DNA from: CAYRVX01 sp964427875
Lineage (GTDB): Bacteria; Planctomycetota; Phycisphaerae; SM23-33
Assembly (NCBI GenBank): GCA_964427875.1
Contig: CAYRVX010000010.1
Span: 1-64,000, forward strand
Length of the DNA stretch: 64,000 bases
Direction: 5' to 3'
Shown here: in pieces, positions 24,411 through 34,800 of the stretch
Position numbering within the stretch: position 1 is the first letter of the stretch
Layout of the letters: each line of letters opens with the position of its first letter
The notes under the pieces: model-generated
The model's input: only the letters and a program-made list of their open reading frames with translations
Told to the model about the DNA's origin: nothing
Databases searched by the model: none
Program-made: the position numbers and the translations under genes

Positions 24411-25469
24411 TTGGACCATCACAAGGAAAGATGCATCGCAGCCGCCGGCCTCCGGGCGTGCCTGCTGGCCGGACTGGCCGCGGTGCAGTGCCTCGCCGCT
24501 GACCCCAGGCGGCAGGTGGACGAAGGACGCCGGCTCGTCATGGCAGGAACACGGCAGCGGCAAGCGGCCACTCGCCCCGCGGCCTCGGGCGGGTGGCGGA
24601 AGTTCGCCGACAACCCCGTCCTCGGCGGTCAGCTCGGGACGTGCTTCGACGTGTCCGTCCTGAAGGAGGACGGCAAGTACCGGATGTACTTCTCCTGGCG
24701 GCCGAAGCAGTCGGTCGCCCTGGTCGAGAGCCGCGACGGCATCGACTGGGGCCGGCCCCGGATCGTCCTGGGACCCAATCGGCAGACCGCCTGGGAGGGG
24801 CGCATCAACCGCCCGGCCGTCCTTCGACGCAAGGACGGCTATCACATGTGGTACACCGGCCAGAGCCAACAGAAGTCCTGGATCGGCTACGCGACCAGCG
24901 ACGACGGCGTGACCTGGAGGCGCTCCGGCGAGGAGCCCGTCCTCTCGCCGGAGGCCGCCTGGGAGAAGGTAGCCGTGATGTGTCCTCACGTCATCTGGGA
25001 CGAGGAGAAGAAGCTCTTCCGCATGTGGTACTCCGGCGGCGAGCAGTACGAGCCGGACGCGATCGGCTACGCCACGAGCCCGGACGGCCGGCGGTGGAAG
25101 CGGCACGCAGCGAACCCGATCTTCCGCGCGGCCGGCGCCAACGCCTGGGAGAAGCACAAGGTCACCGCCTGCCAGGTGGTGCGGCGCGGCGGGTGGCATT
25201 ACATGTTCTACATCGGCTTCCGCGACGTTCACCGCGCCCAGATCGGCCTGGCCCGCTCGCGCGACGGCGTCGGCGGATGGCAGCGTTACCCGGCCAACCC
25301 GATCCTCGCGCCCGACAAGGGCGCCTGGGACGCCGACGCCTGCTACAAGCCGTTTGCCATCTTCGATGAGCAGCGCAGCCGCTGGCTGCTGTGGTACAAC
25401 GGGCGGCGCAAGAGCGTCGAGCAGATCGGCCTGGCCGTCCACGAGGACGAGGACCTCTGGCAGCCGTGA
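24411..25469 (+). CDS. Secreted GH43/GH130-like five-bladed propeller protein (TTG start)
   Basis: 352 aa. The start is TTG at 24411 with AAGGAG 8 nt upstream; this gives a proper signal peptide (CIAAAGLRACLLAGLAA), whereas the first in-frame ATG lies beyond it. The body repeats W/Y-x-x-x-x-x-N-P-(V/I)-(L/F) and GYATSxDGxxW units (FADNPVLG, YSGGEQYEPDAIGYATSPD, PANPILAPD), typical of the five-bladed propeller of GH43/GH32/GH130-type proteins. Catalytic acids are not certain. It probably follows the aldo/keto reductase gene (41-nt gap) in one operon. Confidence 0.8.
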   Translation: MDHHKERCIAAAGLRACLLAGLAAVQCLAADPRRQVDEGRRLVMAGTRQRQAATRPAASGGWRKFADNPVLGGQLGTCFDVSVLKEDGKYRMYFSWRPKQSVALVESRDGIDWGRPRIVLGPNRQTAWEGRINRPAVLRRKDGYHMWYTGQSQQKSWIGYATSDDGVTWRRSGEEPVLSPEAAWEKVAVMCPHVIWDEEKKLFRMWYSGGEQYEPDAIGYATSPDGRRWKRHAANPIFRAAGANAWEKHKVTACQVVRRGGWHYMFYIGFRDVHRAQIGLARSRDGVGGWQRYPANPILAPDKGAWDADACYKPFAIFDEQRSRWLLWYNGRRKSVEQIGLAVHEDEDLWQP

Positions 25470-25549
25470 GGTCCTCGGCGCCTTCAGTGGAGGGCCTGTA
25501 GGCCCGTCCATCCGGCCGGTTACGCTTGGGAGCGCGCCCGGCTGCCGCG

Positions 25550-25955
25550 TCAGGGCCTCACGCAGAAGGGGATGTTCGCCGCCGCGGCGTTGCCCCGGCC
25601 GTCCAGCACGACAACGAACAACCGATACGCCCCTTGGTTCTCGGGGGCCGTGAACGTCACCTTGCCTGCCGCGCCTTCCTCGATGAGGCCGGCCATGGCC
25701 TTCGGCCTCCGCTCCCCCATCCCGCCGTAGCCGAACTTCGCGGGCTCCGGCAGTATGTCCCACCGAAAGCTCAGGGCGTCGCCTTCGGGATCGTCGGCGC
25801 CGACCTGGGCGGCGCGCGAGGTGTTCGGCTTCAGGTGGACGTTATCGCCGGCCGACTTCCCGCCGACGCGCAGCGACGCGATCTGCGGCCGCAAACGCCG
25901 GCACGGCCAGCAGGAAGCATAGCACGAGACAGAACGCCGTGAGGTTGCTCATCAT
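25550..25955 (-). pseudogene. Broken gene: signal peptide out of frame with an Ig-like C-terminal domain
   Basis: A good secretion leader starts at ATG 25955 (MMSNLTAFCLVLCFLLAV, then PAFA). Its frame runs into a stop 37 codons on. Another frame, open from about 25894, encodes a 114-residue domain (ADDPEGDALSFRWDIL, VTFTAPENQGAYRLFVVV, AAAANIPFCV) of the type found at the C-terminus of secreted glycosidases in this group. The two parts fit together after one frameshift near 25890. The catalytic domain expected between them is missing, so this is a deletion remnant plus frameshift, or a small secreted Ig-like protein with one frameshift. Confidence 0.6.
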
Positions 25956-26391
25956 GGATCTCCGGTACGTCCGGCCGGGGTGTGTGACAATGTTTCCTGG
26001 CGGTCCGTAACGATTGTTTCTGTAACCTGTTAGCTCCGGAGGAGCGGACGTTGATAGCCCAGGGCGCCGCGGCGCTGTTTGCCGCAAGCCCTGGGTTTGC
26101 AGGGCGTGTATTTCGCGGAACCCCGGCAGGGGTGACCGTACCTCACGGTCGCCCCATACGAGGCTCCGCACAAAGGGTGACGCGTACCCAGGGCTCCCTC
26201 CGGTCGCCCTGGGCTACCCACGTACCGCCCCATACGGGGCCAAGAGGAAACCTCCCCGGATTTGTCCTCGCACACCGGCCGGGCACGGGCACGGCTCCCG
26301 ATCGCAAAGCGACTGTGCGAATGCTATCATCCGCCGAGCCGGACGATCAACCCGGCGGAGCCAGCGGTGATGCGGCCTCTATCGCAGTGTG
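25956..26391. repeat. Non-coding stretch with a nested inverted-repeat element
   Basis: This 436-bp gap has no convincing gene. It holds a perfect 12-bp inverted repeat, TAGCCCAGGGCG (26055-26066) and its complement (26205-26216), 138 bp apart. Nested inside is an 11-bp pair with one mismatch (26129-26139 and 26145-26155), and GCCCC-ATA-(C)GGGGC follows near 26227-26240. The organisation looks like a dispersed, possibly mobile, non-coding repeat. No promoter of the downstream gene is clear. Confidence 0.5.
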
Positions 26392-27759
26392 ATGCGTGAC
26401 ATGCAGAGCGAATCAGACAGGAGAATTGCACCGCTCCGGCCGGCCGCACTGGCCCTGGCCGTGCTGGTGCTTCCGTGCCCGCCGGCTGAATGCCAACCGA
26501 AGGCGGCGTCAATGCCCGCGCCTCGCCAAGCGGCCGGCCGGGCCTGGCCTCGCTTCCGCGGCCACGGTGGATTGGGCATATCGGCCGCGGGCCGAGCGCC
26601 CACATCCTGGGACGCCAGGACCGGCAAGGGCATCCTCTGGAAGGCGAAGGTCCCCTTGTGGTCCGTCAGCTCCCCGGTCGTCTGGGGTGGGCGGGTCTTT
26701 CTGACCGGCGCGACGAGGCGGAAGCGCGAGGTCTACTGCTTCGACGCCCGTTCCGGAAAGCTGCTCTGGACCGGCGCCGTGGCGAACGTCCCGGGCAGCC
26801 CGAGAGAGGTGCCCAAGGCGGACGAGGAGACCGGCTACGCCGCCCCCACGCCCGTGACGGACGGGAAACACGTCTACGCGATCTTCGCCAACGGCGACAT
26901 TGCGGCCTTCGACTTCGCCGGGAGACGCACCTGGGCCCGGAACCTGGACCCGCCGGCCAATACGTACGGCCACGCGTCGTCGCTGGCAATGCACGGGGGC
27001 CTGCTGTTCGTTCAGTTGGATTCGACCTCGGAGGCGGACGGCGGCGCAAGGATGGTGGCGCTGAAGGCGGCGACCGGCAAGACCGCCTGGGAGGCCAAGC
27101 GGGGCGTCCTGGCTTCCTGGGCGTCGCCGATCATCGCCCGGACGGCCAAAGGGCCGCAGATCATCACCTCCGCCGGCGAGCGGATCATCGCGCATCACCC
27201 CGAGACGGGCAAGGTCCTCTGGACGGTCCGATGCGAGGGCAGCCTGATGACCCCCTCGCCGATCTATGCGGCCGGCCTGGTGATCGCCGCCATCGCGGGC
27301 GACCAGGTTTACGCGATCCGTCCCGACGGCAAGGGCGACGTGACCAAGACGCACGTCGCCTGGCGGTCCGACGACCTCGTGCCGAACGTGCCCTCGCCGG
27401 TCGCCGCCGGCGGGCTCCTGTTCGTCCCGCACAGCAGCGGGTACCTCGCCTGCTGCGACGTCAGGACGGGCAGGAAGCTGTGGGAGCACGAGTTCGACGC
27501 CGTGTTCTACGCCTCGCCGACGGTCATCCGCGATCGGCTCTACCTCCTCGGCCGCCAGGGCGAAGCGTTCGCCGTCAGGGCCGGCCGGACGTGTGAGCAG
27601 ATCGGCAAGGCGAGCCTCGGCGAGCCATGCGACGCGTCGCCGGCCTATGCGGACGGCTGCCTGTACATCCGCGGCGCGTCGCACCTGTACTGCATCGGCC
27701 CTCCGCCGTCCATCCGAGGAACGAGTCAGCCACAGAGGCACGGAGGCACAGAGAGATAA
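26392..27759 (+). CDS. Secreted PQQ-binding-like beta-propeller protein
   Basis: About 455 aa with a signal peptide (PAALALAVLVLPCPPA). The repeats VYCFDARSGKLLW, AAFDFAGRRTWARN, MVALKAATGKTAWEA, IAHHPETGKVLWTV and LACCDVRTGRKLWEHEF are the tryptophan-docking motifs of a BamB/PQQ-type propeller. Such proteins bind or scaffold; nothing shows that PQQ is bound. The start is uncertain: GTG 26389, ATG 26392 or ATG 26401, none with a clear Shine-Dalgarno. The last about 10 residues (QPQRHGGTER) are encoded by a repeat element beginning at 27729, so the native C-terminus was probably altered by insertion. Confidence 0.8.
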   Translation: MRDMQSESDRRIAPLRPAALALAVLVLPCPPAECQPKAASMPAPRQAAGRAWPRFRGHGGLGISAAGRAPTSWDARTGKGILWKAKVPLWSVSSPVVWGGRVFLTGATRRKREVYCFDARSGKLLWTGAVANVPGSPREVPKADEETGYAAPTPVTDGKHVYAIFANGDIAAFDFAGRRTWARNLDPPANTYGHASSLAMHGGLLFVQLDSTSEADGGARMVALKAATGKTAWEAKRGVLASWASPIIARTAKGPQIITSAGERIIAHHPETGKVLWTVRCEGSLMTPSPIYAAGLVIAAIAGDQVYAIRPDGKGDVTKTHVAWRSDDLVPNVPSPVAAGGLLFVPHSSGYLACCDVRTGRKLWEHEFDAVFYASPTVIRDRLYLLGRQGEAFAVRAGRTCEQIGKASLGEPCDASPAYADGCLYIRGASHLYCIGPPPSIRGTSQPQRHGGTER

Positions 27760-27902
27760 CAGGTTATAAAACCGGATCTTACGGGGAGGATTCTGTGCTC
27801 AATGGGCTGGGCTCGCGAACACAGTGTTCTCAGGATCCTGTGCCAGGATTCCTATAAGCTCTTATTCAAAAGGAATCTCTGAGTTCTCTGTGCCTCGGTG
27901 GC
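27729..27902. repeat. Repeat element with CCACAGAGGCAC-type terminal inverted repeats
   Basis: The left end GCCACAGAGGCAC-GGAGGCACAGAGA (27729-27754) and the right end (27885-27902, complement GCCACCGAGGCACAGAGA) form terminal inverted repeats; the left one carries an extra 8-bp GGAGGCAC unit. The AT-richer interior of about 130 bp contains no ORF. It covers the last codons and stop of the PQQ gene. It behaves like a short non-autonomous insertion. Confidence 0.6.
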
Positions 27903-27915
27903 GAATAATCCGGGC

Positions 27916-29685
27916 TCAAGGCGACGGGCCCGGCTCGGCGGCGTAGGGGGCCTCATTCGGGGGCAGGCGGCGGTACCAGGTGAAGGCCAGCGCGGCCGTG
28001 GCGAGCAGCGCGGCGGCCAGGCAGACAGCCGAGCACCCGTGCCAGTGGCCGACGAGGTACATGCCGAACAGGTAGTAGCCCGTGATGGCCACCATGCCCA
28101 GGATGACGTTGAGGATGGCCCGGGAGGCCTTCTCCGACGGTGCCGCAAGCTGCTCGGCCGAGAGGCCCGCGCGGCGGCGGACCGGCCGCCACGCGCCGAA
28201 GGGGCGAACCGCGCGGTAGAAGCCCACCAGCGTCCGCTCATCGACGGGGCTTGTCGCGAGCGTTGCGACCATGCTGGCGGCCAGCGAGCCGGCGCAGATG
28301 AGCGGGAACGTCACGTGGAGCGGCCAGGCGGGCACGAACAGCGGCACGGTCGCCAGCAGGATGCCCCCCACCGTGCCCGCGGCGTAGCCCCAGCCGTTGA
28401 TCCGCCACCAGTACCACCGCAGGACGTTCGGGACGACCACGCCCGCTCCGAGCGCCATCATGAGCCAGTCCCAGATCTGCTTGATCGACTCGGCCTGGAA
28501 GCCGATGGCGACGCCGGCCAGCACGATGGCGACGGTGGCGACGTAGCCGGCCCGCACGAGGTGGCGCTCGTCGGCGCGACCGCGGAGCAGCGGCTGCCAG
28601 AAGTCGCGAACGATGTAGGATGCGCCGCTGTTGACCGTCGAGCTGAAGGTGCTCATGAACGCCGCGAGCAGGCCAGCCACGACCAGCCCGCGAACGCCGT
28701 CCGGCAGGAACTTCTGGAGGACCATCGGCATGACCTTCTCGGGGTCGGAGACGTTGGCGACGGCCGTCAGCGCCAGCAGCACGAGCCCCATGCACATGGC
28801 CCATCGGACGATCAGGAACAGGCTCCAGCACGCGCCGATCTTCGCCGCGTCGCGGCTGCTGCGGGCCGCCAGGAAGCGCTGGAAGTCGTACATCTGCGCC
28901 GGCCCGCCGGCGTTCAGCAGCAGGCCCTTCAGCACCCACACGATCACCAGCGCGCCGAAGAGCTCGTACGACCCGTGCGTGGGGTGGCCGGCCAGCTCCG
29001 GCAGGCGCCACCGTGGAAGCATTGACGCCCAGCCGTCGGGCAGCGCCCTGCTCAGCGCGTCGGGCGTCAACTGCGTGTAGGCCACCGCCGCGATCAGCAC
29101 GCTGGCGATCGTCAGGACGACCGTCTGGATCACGTCGGTCACGACCACGCTGTAGAGGCCGCCGAGCAGGACGTAGAGCGTCGTGATGCCGATGACGATC
29201 AAGGCGCAGGTAGTGGCCGTGAGATCGACGTAGACGGAGGCGAACTTCCCGATGCCCTGGAAGGCGTAGCCGATGAAGGTGGCCTGGGTGACGATCGCCA
29301 TGAACGCGTAGGCCGTTCGAGCCGTGCGCCCGCCGGCGTCGTCGCCGAAGCGGGTCTTCATCCACTCGGCGCCGGTCATGACCTTCGACCGCTGGACCCA
29401 CTTGCCCATGTAGGCCAGGAAGAACGCACCCATCATCCATCCCCACATCCAGTGGTTCCACATGGACCGCATGCCCGCGACGAACAGCAGCGAGACGATC
29501 CACATCGTGCCCGTGATGTCGAAGTTGGACACCGAGCCGGACATGGCCAGCGCCAGCCAGTGCATGCGCTTGGAGCCGAGGAAGTAGGCCTCCAGGTTCC
29601 GCGACGCGCGCTTCTGGTACCAGAAGCCCAGGCCGATAACCACGGCGAAATAGACCCCGATGACCGCGTAGTCGATGAATACCAA
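27916..29685 (-). CDS. Sodium:solute symporter (SSS family)
   Basis: 589 aa inner-membrane protein with about 13-14 hydrophobic segments. N-terminal landmarks are DYAVIGVYFAVVIGLGFW and SGSVSNFDITGTMW, where the SSS sodium site and unwound TM1 lie. GLYSVVVTDVIQ, AFMSTFSSTVNSGASYIVRDFW and GAGVVVPNVLRWYWW follow as in the SGLT/sialic acid-type family. It would import a sugar or similar solute with Na+. The start is TTG 29685, supported by GGAGGAG 6 nt upstream. It follows three glycosidase genes on the same strand (15-nt gap), so it likely takes up the released monosaccharide, probably mannose. Confidence 0.92.
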   Translation of the reverse strand: MVFIDYAVIGVYFAVVIGLGFWYQKRASRNLEAYFLGSKRMHWLALAMSGSVSNFDITGTMWIVSLLFVAGMRSMWNHWMWGWMMGAFFLAYMGKWVQRSKVMTGAEWMKTRFGDDAGGRTARTAYAFMAIVTQATFIGYAFQGIGKFASVYVDLTATTCALIVIGITTLYVLLGGLYSVVVTDVIQTVVLTIASVLIAAVAYTQLTPDALSRALPDGWASMLPRWRLPELAGHPTHGSYELFGALVIVWVLKGLLLNAGGPAQMYDFQRFLAARSSRDAAKIGACWSLFLIVRWAMCMGLVLLALTAVANVSDPEKVMPMVLQKFLPDGVRGLVVAGLLAAFMSTFSSTVNSGASYIVRDFWQPLLRGRADERHLVRAGYVATVAIVLAGVAIGFQAESIKQIWDWLMMALGAGVVVPNVLRWYWWRINGWGYAAGTVGGILLATVPLFVPAWPLHVTFPLICAGSLAASMVATLATSPVDERTLVGFYRAVRPFGAWRPVRRRAGLSAEQLAAPSEKASRAILNVILGMVAITGYYLFGMYLVGHWHGCSAVCLAAALLATAALAFTWYRRLPPNEAPYAAEPGPSP

Positions 29686-29700
29686 GGCACGCTCCTCCGA

Positions 29701-31854
29701 TCATTCGGGGCTTACGCTCACGCCGCCGTCGCCGCTGACGAGTGTGTGCAGCTTGCCGCCGTGCCGCAGATGCAGGAGCTTGCCGGCGAAGCCGCGCGGG
29801 GCCTTCGGTTCGTACAGGGCCAGCGGCCCGCCGACCTCGGGGCTGTAACCGAACAGGGCGCCGATGATCATCTCCGCGAAGGCCCCGCCGCCGACACACT
29901 CGCGCATGCAGCCTCGCCGCATGGCGATACGAACCGGCGCGTCGTATTCCGCGCGGCGCGGGCCCCAGTGCTCCCGGGCCTGGGCGTAGACGCCCTCTTT
30001 CAAGGCCGATTGCGTCCGCCGCACGAAGCCCAGCGCGCTTCGCCAGGCGCCCAGCCGGCACATGGATTCGGCCGTCAGGGCCGGCCAAGCGTCAAAAGCG
30101 CCCATCGGCCCGTGGTCCGGCCGGTCCGAAACCTTCGCCGCCTGGTCCCGCTGCGACATCGCCCGCATCCAGTGTTTGGTAAGCAGCTCCCGCTGGACGA
30201 AGCGGACCATCTCTCGCTTCATCGCGTCCGAGAGGTCGTCGGCCATGAATCTCCCCACGCAGGTGAAGTCATAGCAGTGCCGCAGCTCAACGCGTTTGCC
30301 GTCACGATGCAGCGCACACCAGACGCCCTCGCCGGGCACGTAGAGCCCGAGCACGGCCTTGGCCACCTTGCCGGCCTCGGCGCGAAGCGCCTTGGCCTTG
30401 GCGGCGTCGCCCGTTTGCTCGTACAGGCCGGCCACGGTGCGCATCATCCAGACGTTGGCGGCGTTGAAGGAAGGTACGCGGTGGACGTACTTCGGCGCGC
30501 ACTCCAGCAGGTTGCGGTTCTCGCCGTAGTCCGCCAGCGGCAGGCTCGTGTCGCGCCGGAGCTTCTTCCAGTTCGTCGCCAGCTTAACGAGGTGCGCCAG
30601 CACGGTGCGGTCGCCGAGCTTCTCGTCGAGGAACGCCCCGTCGCCCGTGACGCTGAGGTAGCTGTACGCCAGGCGGAAGATCACCATGTCGTTGGCGGCA
30701 TACCAGCCCCCGCTTTGCCGGCCGTGGTGCATGTAGTACACCGGTCCGCGATGCGGATCGCACTGGAGAAACAGGCGGAGGTGCTCCTTCATCCCGCGCG
30801 GCTCCAGCAGCGCGAAGACCTTCGACCACATGGACGTGTCCCAGAAGTACACCACTCCCTTGGCCCGCTCGCCGCTGGTGATGAAGACGCGGCTGCACTT
30901 GGCGAGGTTCGTGCGGTGCAGGGCGAGCAGCGTGAGGATGCTGCGGTAGTAGACCTCGCGGAGCTTCTCGTCGGACGTAACCAGCACGGGGAGGTGGCCC
31001 GAGAAGTGGGCGTTGCCCGGCGTGAAGGCCTGCTGCCAGCGCTTCGCCCAGCGGGCCTTTGCCTCGTCCCACACGCGGTCGAAGCCCTGTGCCCACGCCC
31101 GCGCCGCCTGCTGTGCCCGGGCAGCTCCCTTCGACTTGTCTTCGGCGGCGTCGGCATGTGCCATGCCCAGGTCAAGCCGCGCAACGCCGCCCGGCTTCAG
31201 GAGCAGTCTCCAACCCGCGAGCGTTGCATCCGCATCTGCCTGGAGCCTGTCCGGTTTCCTCGAAAAGGCATGGGCCATGCACAGCAACGGCCGCCGTGAT
31301 GAATGTACGACGACCGCGTCCCCCCCGCTGGGGGTGATGCTGCCGGGCACCTTGACTGCCAGATCGACCTGCCGCGCCGCGCCCGAGGTGTTCTTGACGA
31401 GCACGCGATACAGAATCCCCGGCCCTTCGACGACCATCCGCACGCGCGACTCGATCTCCAGGCCCCCGACCGTCCTGCGGCGCACCGCCTGGTAGGGATA
31501 CCACCGGCACGTCGTCGCTTCGTGGGTCTTCCCATCGATCATCAGTTGGCAATGCGGGAGCGTGCGGTACTTGTACCAGCGCCGGCCGGAGCCCGCGAAA
31601 AGCTGCCCGCCGGGGATGTAGTTCACTGCGAGCAGGTTCGGCGAACAGGCCGCCATCTCGTGGAAGTTGTGAAGTGACGGCATGTGGACGATCTCCGCGA
31701 CGTTCAGCCACTGACTGGCCATCTCGTCGATCGCCGGGATGCCTTCCGCAGCCCCGGCTGCCTGGGATGAGGCAAGGCCCGCGATAAGGACGCCGAACAG
31801 GGACCTTCGCGGCATCAGGGCCTTCGCTGTCGATCCGTCCTCATTGCCGAGCAT
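29701..31854 (-). CDS. Secreted six-hairpin (alpha/alpha)6 glycosidase-like protein
   Basis: 717 aa. A Tat-like leader (MPRRSLFGVLIAGLASSQA) follows about 13 extra N-terminal residues. Residues 30-270 look like a beta-sandwich (YKYRTLPHCQLMIDGK, VRMVVEGPGILYRVLVKNTSG). About 300-700 form a helical domain with VYFWDTSMWSKVFALLEPRGM, GGWYAANDMVIFRLAYSYLS, NAANVWMMRTVAGLYE and MGAFDAWPALTAESM, reminiscent of GH63/GH78/GH116-type (alpha/alpha)6 barrels. The DTSMW and ENRN motifs could hold catalytic acids. The family cannot be fixed. ATG 31854 lies 2 nt after the GH92 stop, with GGAGG inside the GH92 end. Confidence 0.75.
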   Translation of the reverse strand: MLGNEDGSTAKALMPRRSLFGVLIAGLASSQAAGAAEGIPAIDEMASQWLNVAEIVHMPSLHNFHEMAACSPNLLAVNYIPGGQLFAGSGRRWYKYRTLPHCQLMIDGKTHEATTCRWYPYQAVRRRTVGGLEIESRVRMVVEGPGILYRVLVKNTSGAARQVDLAVKVPGSITPSGGDAVVVHSSRRPLLCMAHAFSRKPDRLQADADATLAGWRLLLKPGGVARLDLGMAHADAAEDKSKGAARAQQAARAWAQGFDRVWDEAKARWAKRWQQAFTPGNAHFSGHLPVLVTSDEKLREVYYRSILTLLALHRTNLAKCSRVFITSGERAKGVVYFWDTSMWSKVFALLEPRGMKEHLRLFLQCDPHRGPVYYMHHGRQSGGWYAANDMVIFRLAYSYLSVTGDGAFLDEKLGDRTVLAHLVKLATNWKKLRRDTSLPLADYGENRNLLECAPKYVHRVPSFNAANVWMMRTVAGLYEQTGDAAKAKALRAEAGKVAKAVLGLYVPGEGVWCALHRDGKRVELRHCYDFTCVGRFMADDLSDAMKREMVRFVQRELLTKHWMRAMSQRDQAAKVSDRPDHGPMGAFDAWPALTAESMCRLGAWRSALGFVRRTQSALKEGVYAQAREHWGPRRAEYDAPVRIAMRRGCMRECVGGGAFAEMIIGALFGYSPEVGGPLALYEPKAPRGFAGKLLHLRHGGKLHTLVSGDGGVSVSPE

Positions 31855-31856
31855 CG

Positions 31857-34800
31857 TTACTCGCCTCCGACCGCCGGCGGGGCGTCTTCCAGGCGGCTGC
31901 CCCACTGCTTGTTCGGTTTCGGCCCCATCTCAAGGACGAGCTTGCCGCCGTCGACCAGCTCGCCGTGGTACAGCCAGGGCTTGTTGAGGGCCTTCCCGTC
32001 CAGCGCGGCGGACTGGACGTACACGTTGTCCTTCGAGTTGCTCTTCGTCTCTATGACGAATTGCCCGCCCTTGTAGTACTTCGGATCGAGGTGAATGACG
32101 ACGCGGTCGAAGATCGGGCTGCCGATCTCGTAGATCGGCCTGACGGCGCAGCCCCCGTCCATCTCGAAGAGCCCCATCGCGCTCATCACGTACCAGGCGC
32201 CCATCTGCCCCTGGTCCTCGTCGCCGGGATAGCCGTCCAGCGCCCCCAGGCCGTAATACCGCGCCATGATCTCCCGCGACCACTTCTGCGTCAGCCAGGG
32301 CTCCCCGGAGTAGTTGAACAGCCACGCCGACTGCATGTTCGGCTGGTTGCCGTGGTTGACGGGAAAGGCCGCCATGCGGTCGCCCGTGGCGTTGAAGCGG
32401 TTCTCGCGGGAGGCGGCCAGCCCGTCGTCCAGCCGCTTGTTGAACGTGTCGCGCCCCAGCAGGCCGATCAGTCCCTTCACGTCGTGCGGCACGAACCAGG
32501 TGAACTGCCACGAGTTGCCCTCGACGAACCCCCGGCCCGAGAAGGCCGAAAAGTCCTTCACCCACTGCCCGTTGGCGTGTTTCTGGCGCATGAATCCCAC
32601 GGAGGGATCGAATACGTTGCGGTAGTTCCGGCCGCGCTTCATGAAATAGGCGTAGTCCTCCCGCTTGCCGAGCGCCTTGGCCATCTGCGCGACGCACCAG
32701 TCGTCGTAGGCGTACTCGAGCGTGTTGGAGACGGGGCCCTTCTCGACGGGCACGTAGCCCAGCTCCATGTACGGCGCGAGCTGGCGGTTGCCCACGTGCC
32801 CGCCGCCGGGGTGAGGCCGCCCCGGCGTCGTCTGGATGTGCCTCATCGCCTTGTACGCCTTGGCGACGTCGTAGTCGCGGATGCCCTTCTGATAGGCGCT
32901 GACGATCAGGGCGACCTCGTGCGAGGCGACCATGATGCTGGAGTACTCGATGCCCGTCGGGCCCTTCGCCAGCCAGCCGCCGCGGTCGTAGATCTCCAGC
33001 AGGCTCCGCACCCACTTGTTGGCGATGTCCGGATGGACGAGCGTCCAGAGCTGATTCAGGTTCCAGAAGGTGTTCCAGAAGGCGTCGCAGCCGTACACCG
33101 GGCTGTCCGGGTCGGGCAGTTGCCGGACCTTCTCGTACATGTCCACGTACTTGCCGTTCACGTCGCTCCAGATCGTCCTCGCGCAGTACGAGCGGTACAT
33201 GTTCGTGTAGAACTTGACCTTCTGGGCTTCCGTGCCGCCGGCGACCTCGATCGCGCCGAGAAGCTCGTTCCACGTCTTCCGCGCGGCCGTCCGGACGGCG
33301 CCGAAGTCCCACCCGAACGGGGACATCTCGGTCTTCAGGTTCAGCCGGGCCTGGTCGATGCTCACCAGCGAGATGCCCGTCTTGAGCTGGATTACCTCGC
33401 CGGCCCCCGTGGAATACTCCAGGAACGCGCCGACGTCGCCCTTCCCGGCGATCTCCTTCACGTCGCGTTGGATCTTCTCACCGACCCAGCCGCCCATGGC
33501 CTTGAACGGCTTGCTGAGCTTCGCGACGAAGTGGACGGTGAACTCGTTGTACCTCGCGCCGCTGCGCTGCTTCGAGTAGCCCTCGATCTCGGTGTCGCTG
33601 ACCTTCGTGACCCGGGCGTCCAGCACGGAGTAGCCGTACTCGGTGGGTGTCAGAAGGTCGAAGAGGACCCGCGCCTTCTCGGCCTTCGGGAACGTGTACC
33701 TTTGGAAGCCGCAGCGGCACGTCGAGGTCAGCTCCGCGCGGATGCCGTACTCGTCGAGCGTCACTGCGTAGTAGCCCGGCGAAGCCGTTTCCGTCTCGTG
33801 GCGAAAGCGGGACCGGTAGCCCTGGTTGGGATCGCCCTCCGGGCCGGGGAGAATCTTCAGCTCGCCGACGGTCGGCATCGTCAGCAGGGCGCCCATCGTC
33901 CAGGAGTGCAGGTGGCTGAAGCCCGCGATGTTCTCGATGGTGTACTCGTATCCCGCCTTCCAGCAGCGGCGCTGGTTGTCCGGCGAGAGCTTGACCATGC
34001 TGAACGGCGTGGACGGCCCCGGGTAGAGCATCCACCGGCTGGTGGCCGTGCCGAGCAGGCAATCGACGTAGTCCACGGGCGTCCGTTCGGCGCCCGGCCT
34101 CTGGAGCACCTTCCGGCTGTCGAGCACCTTCCCGCCGCGACGGACCTCGATCGTGACCGGCCTGTCGCTCTCGGCCGGCGGGAGGCGAAGCTCGGCGCTC
34201 GCCATGATGGAGCCGAGTCGCACGCTCGCGGGCTCGGCGCCGGCGGCCTCGAGCGTGACTTCCCCCGGCTCGCCGAGGTGCATCAGCGAGACCTCGACGG
34301 CCTGGGAGAGCTTGCCGCCCCGACGGCTCAGCCACGGGCTGACGCGAGCGGCGCGGAGGAACGTGCCTTCCGGTTCGGCCAGCCTCGCCGGGGCCGAAGC
34401 CTCCAGGCCGAGCCAGTCGTACAGGATCCAACTGCCGTTGCCGGACGCGTTCGTGATGGTGATCTCGTTCAGGCCGGCCTTGAGCCTGCCGGCGGACATG
34501 ACAACGGCGAAGCGGTGCTCGCGCCCGGCCGAGGGGTCGCCCATGATGGATGCGTCCGACCCGCCCCGCGGCGTCTGGTGCTCCCGCGCCCGCCCGTTGA
34601 CCGCGATCCGCAGCTTCGGCGGCCTGAGGCCGTGCGTGTCGGCCAGGTCCACGATCAGGCGTGACGTCCCAGCCGGCGCCTTCGCCAGGGCGAAGAGGAT
34701 GGTGAACGTGTGCCCCCCGCCGCCGGCCCAGCCGTCCGCCGGCCCGGGATGCGCATAGGGCCAGTCACGCTGGGCCGCCGACCGCCCCACGACGAACAGG

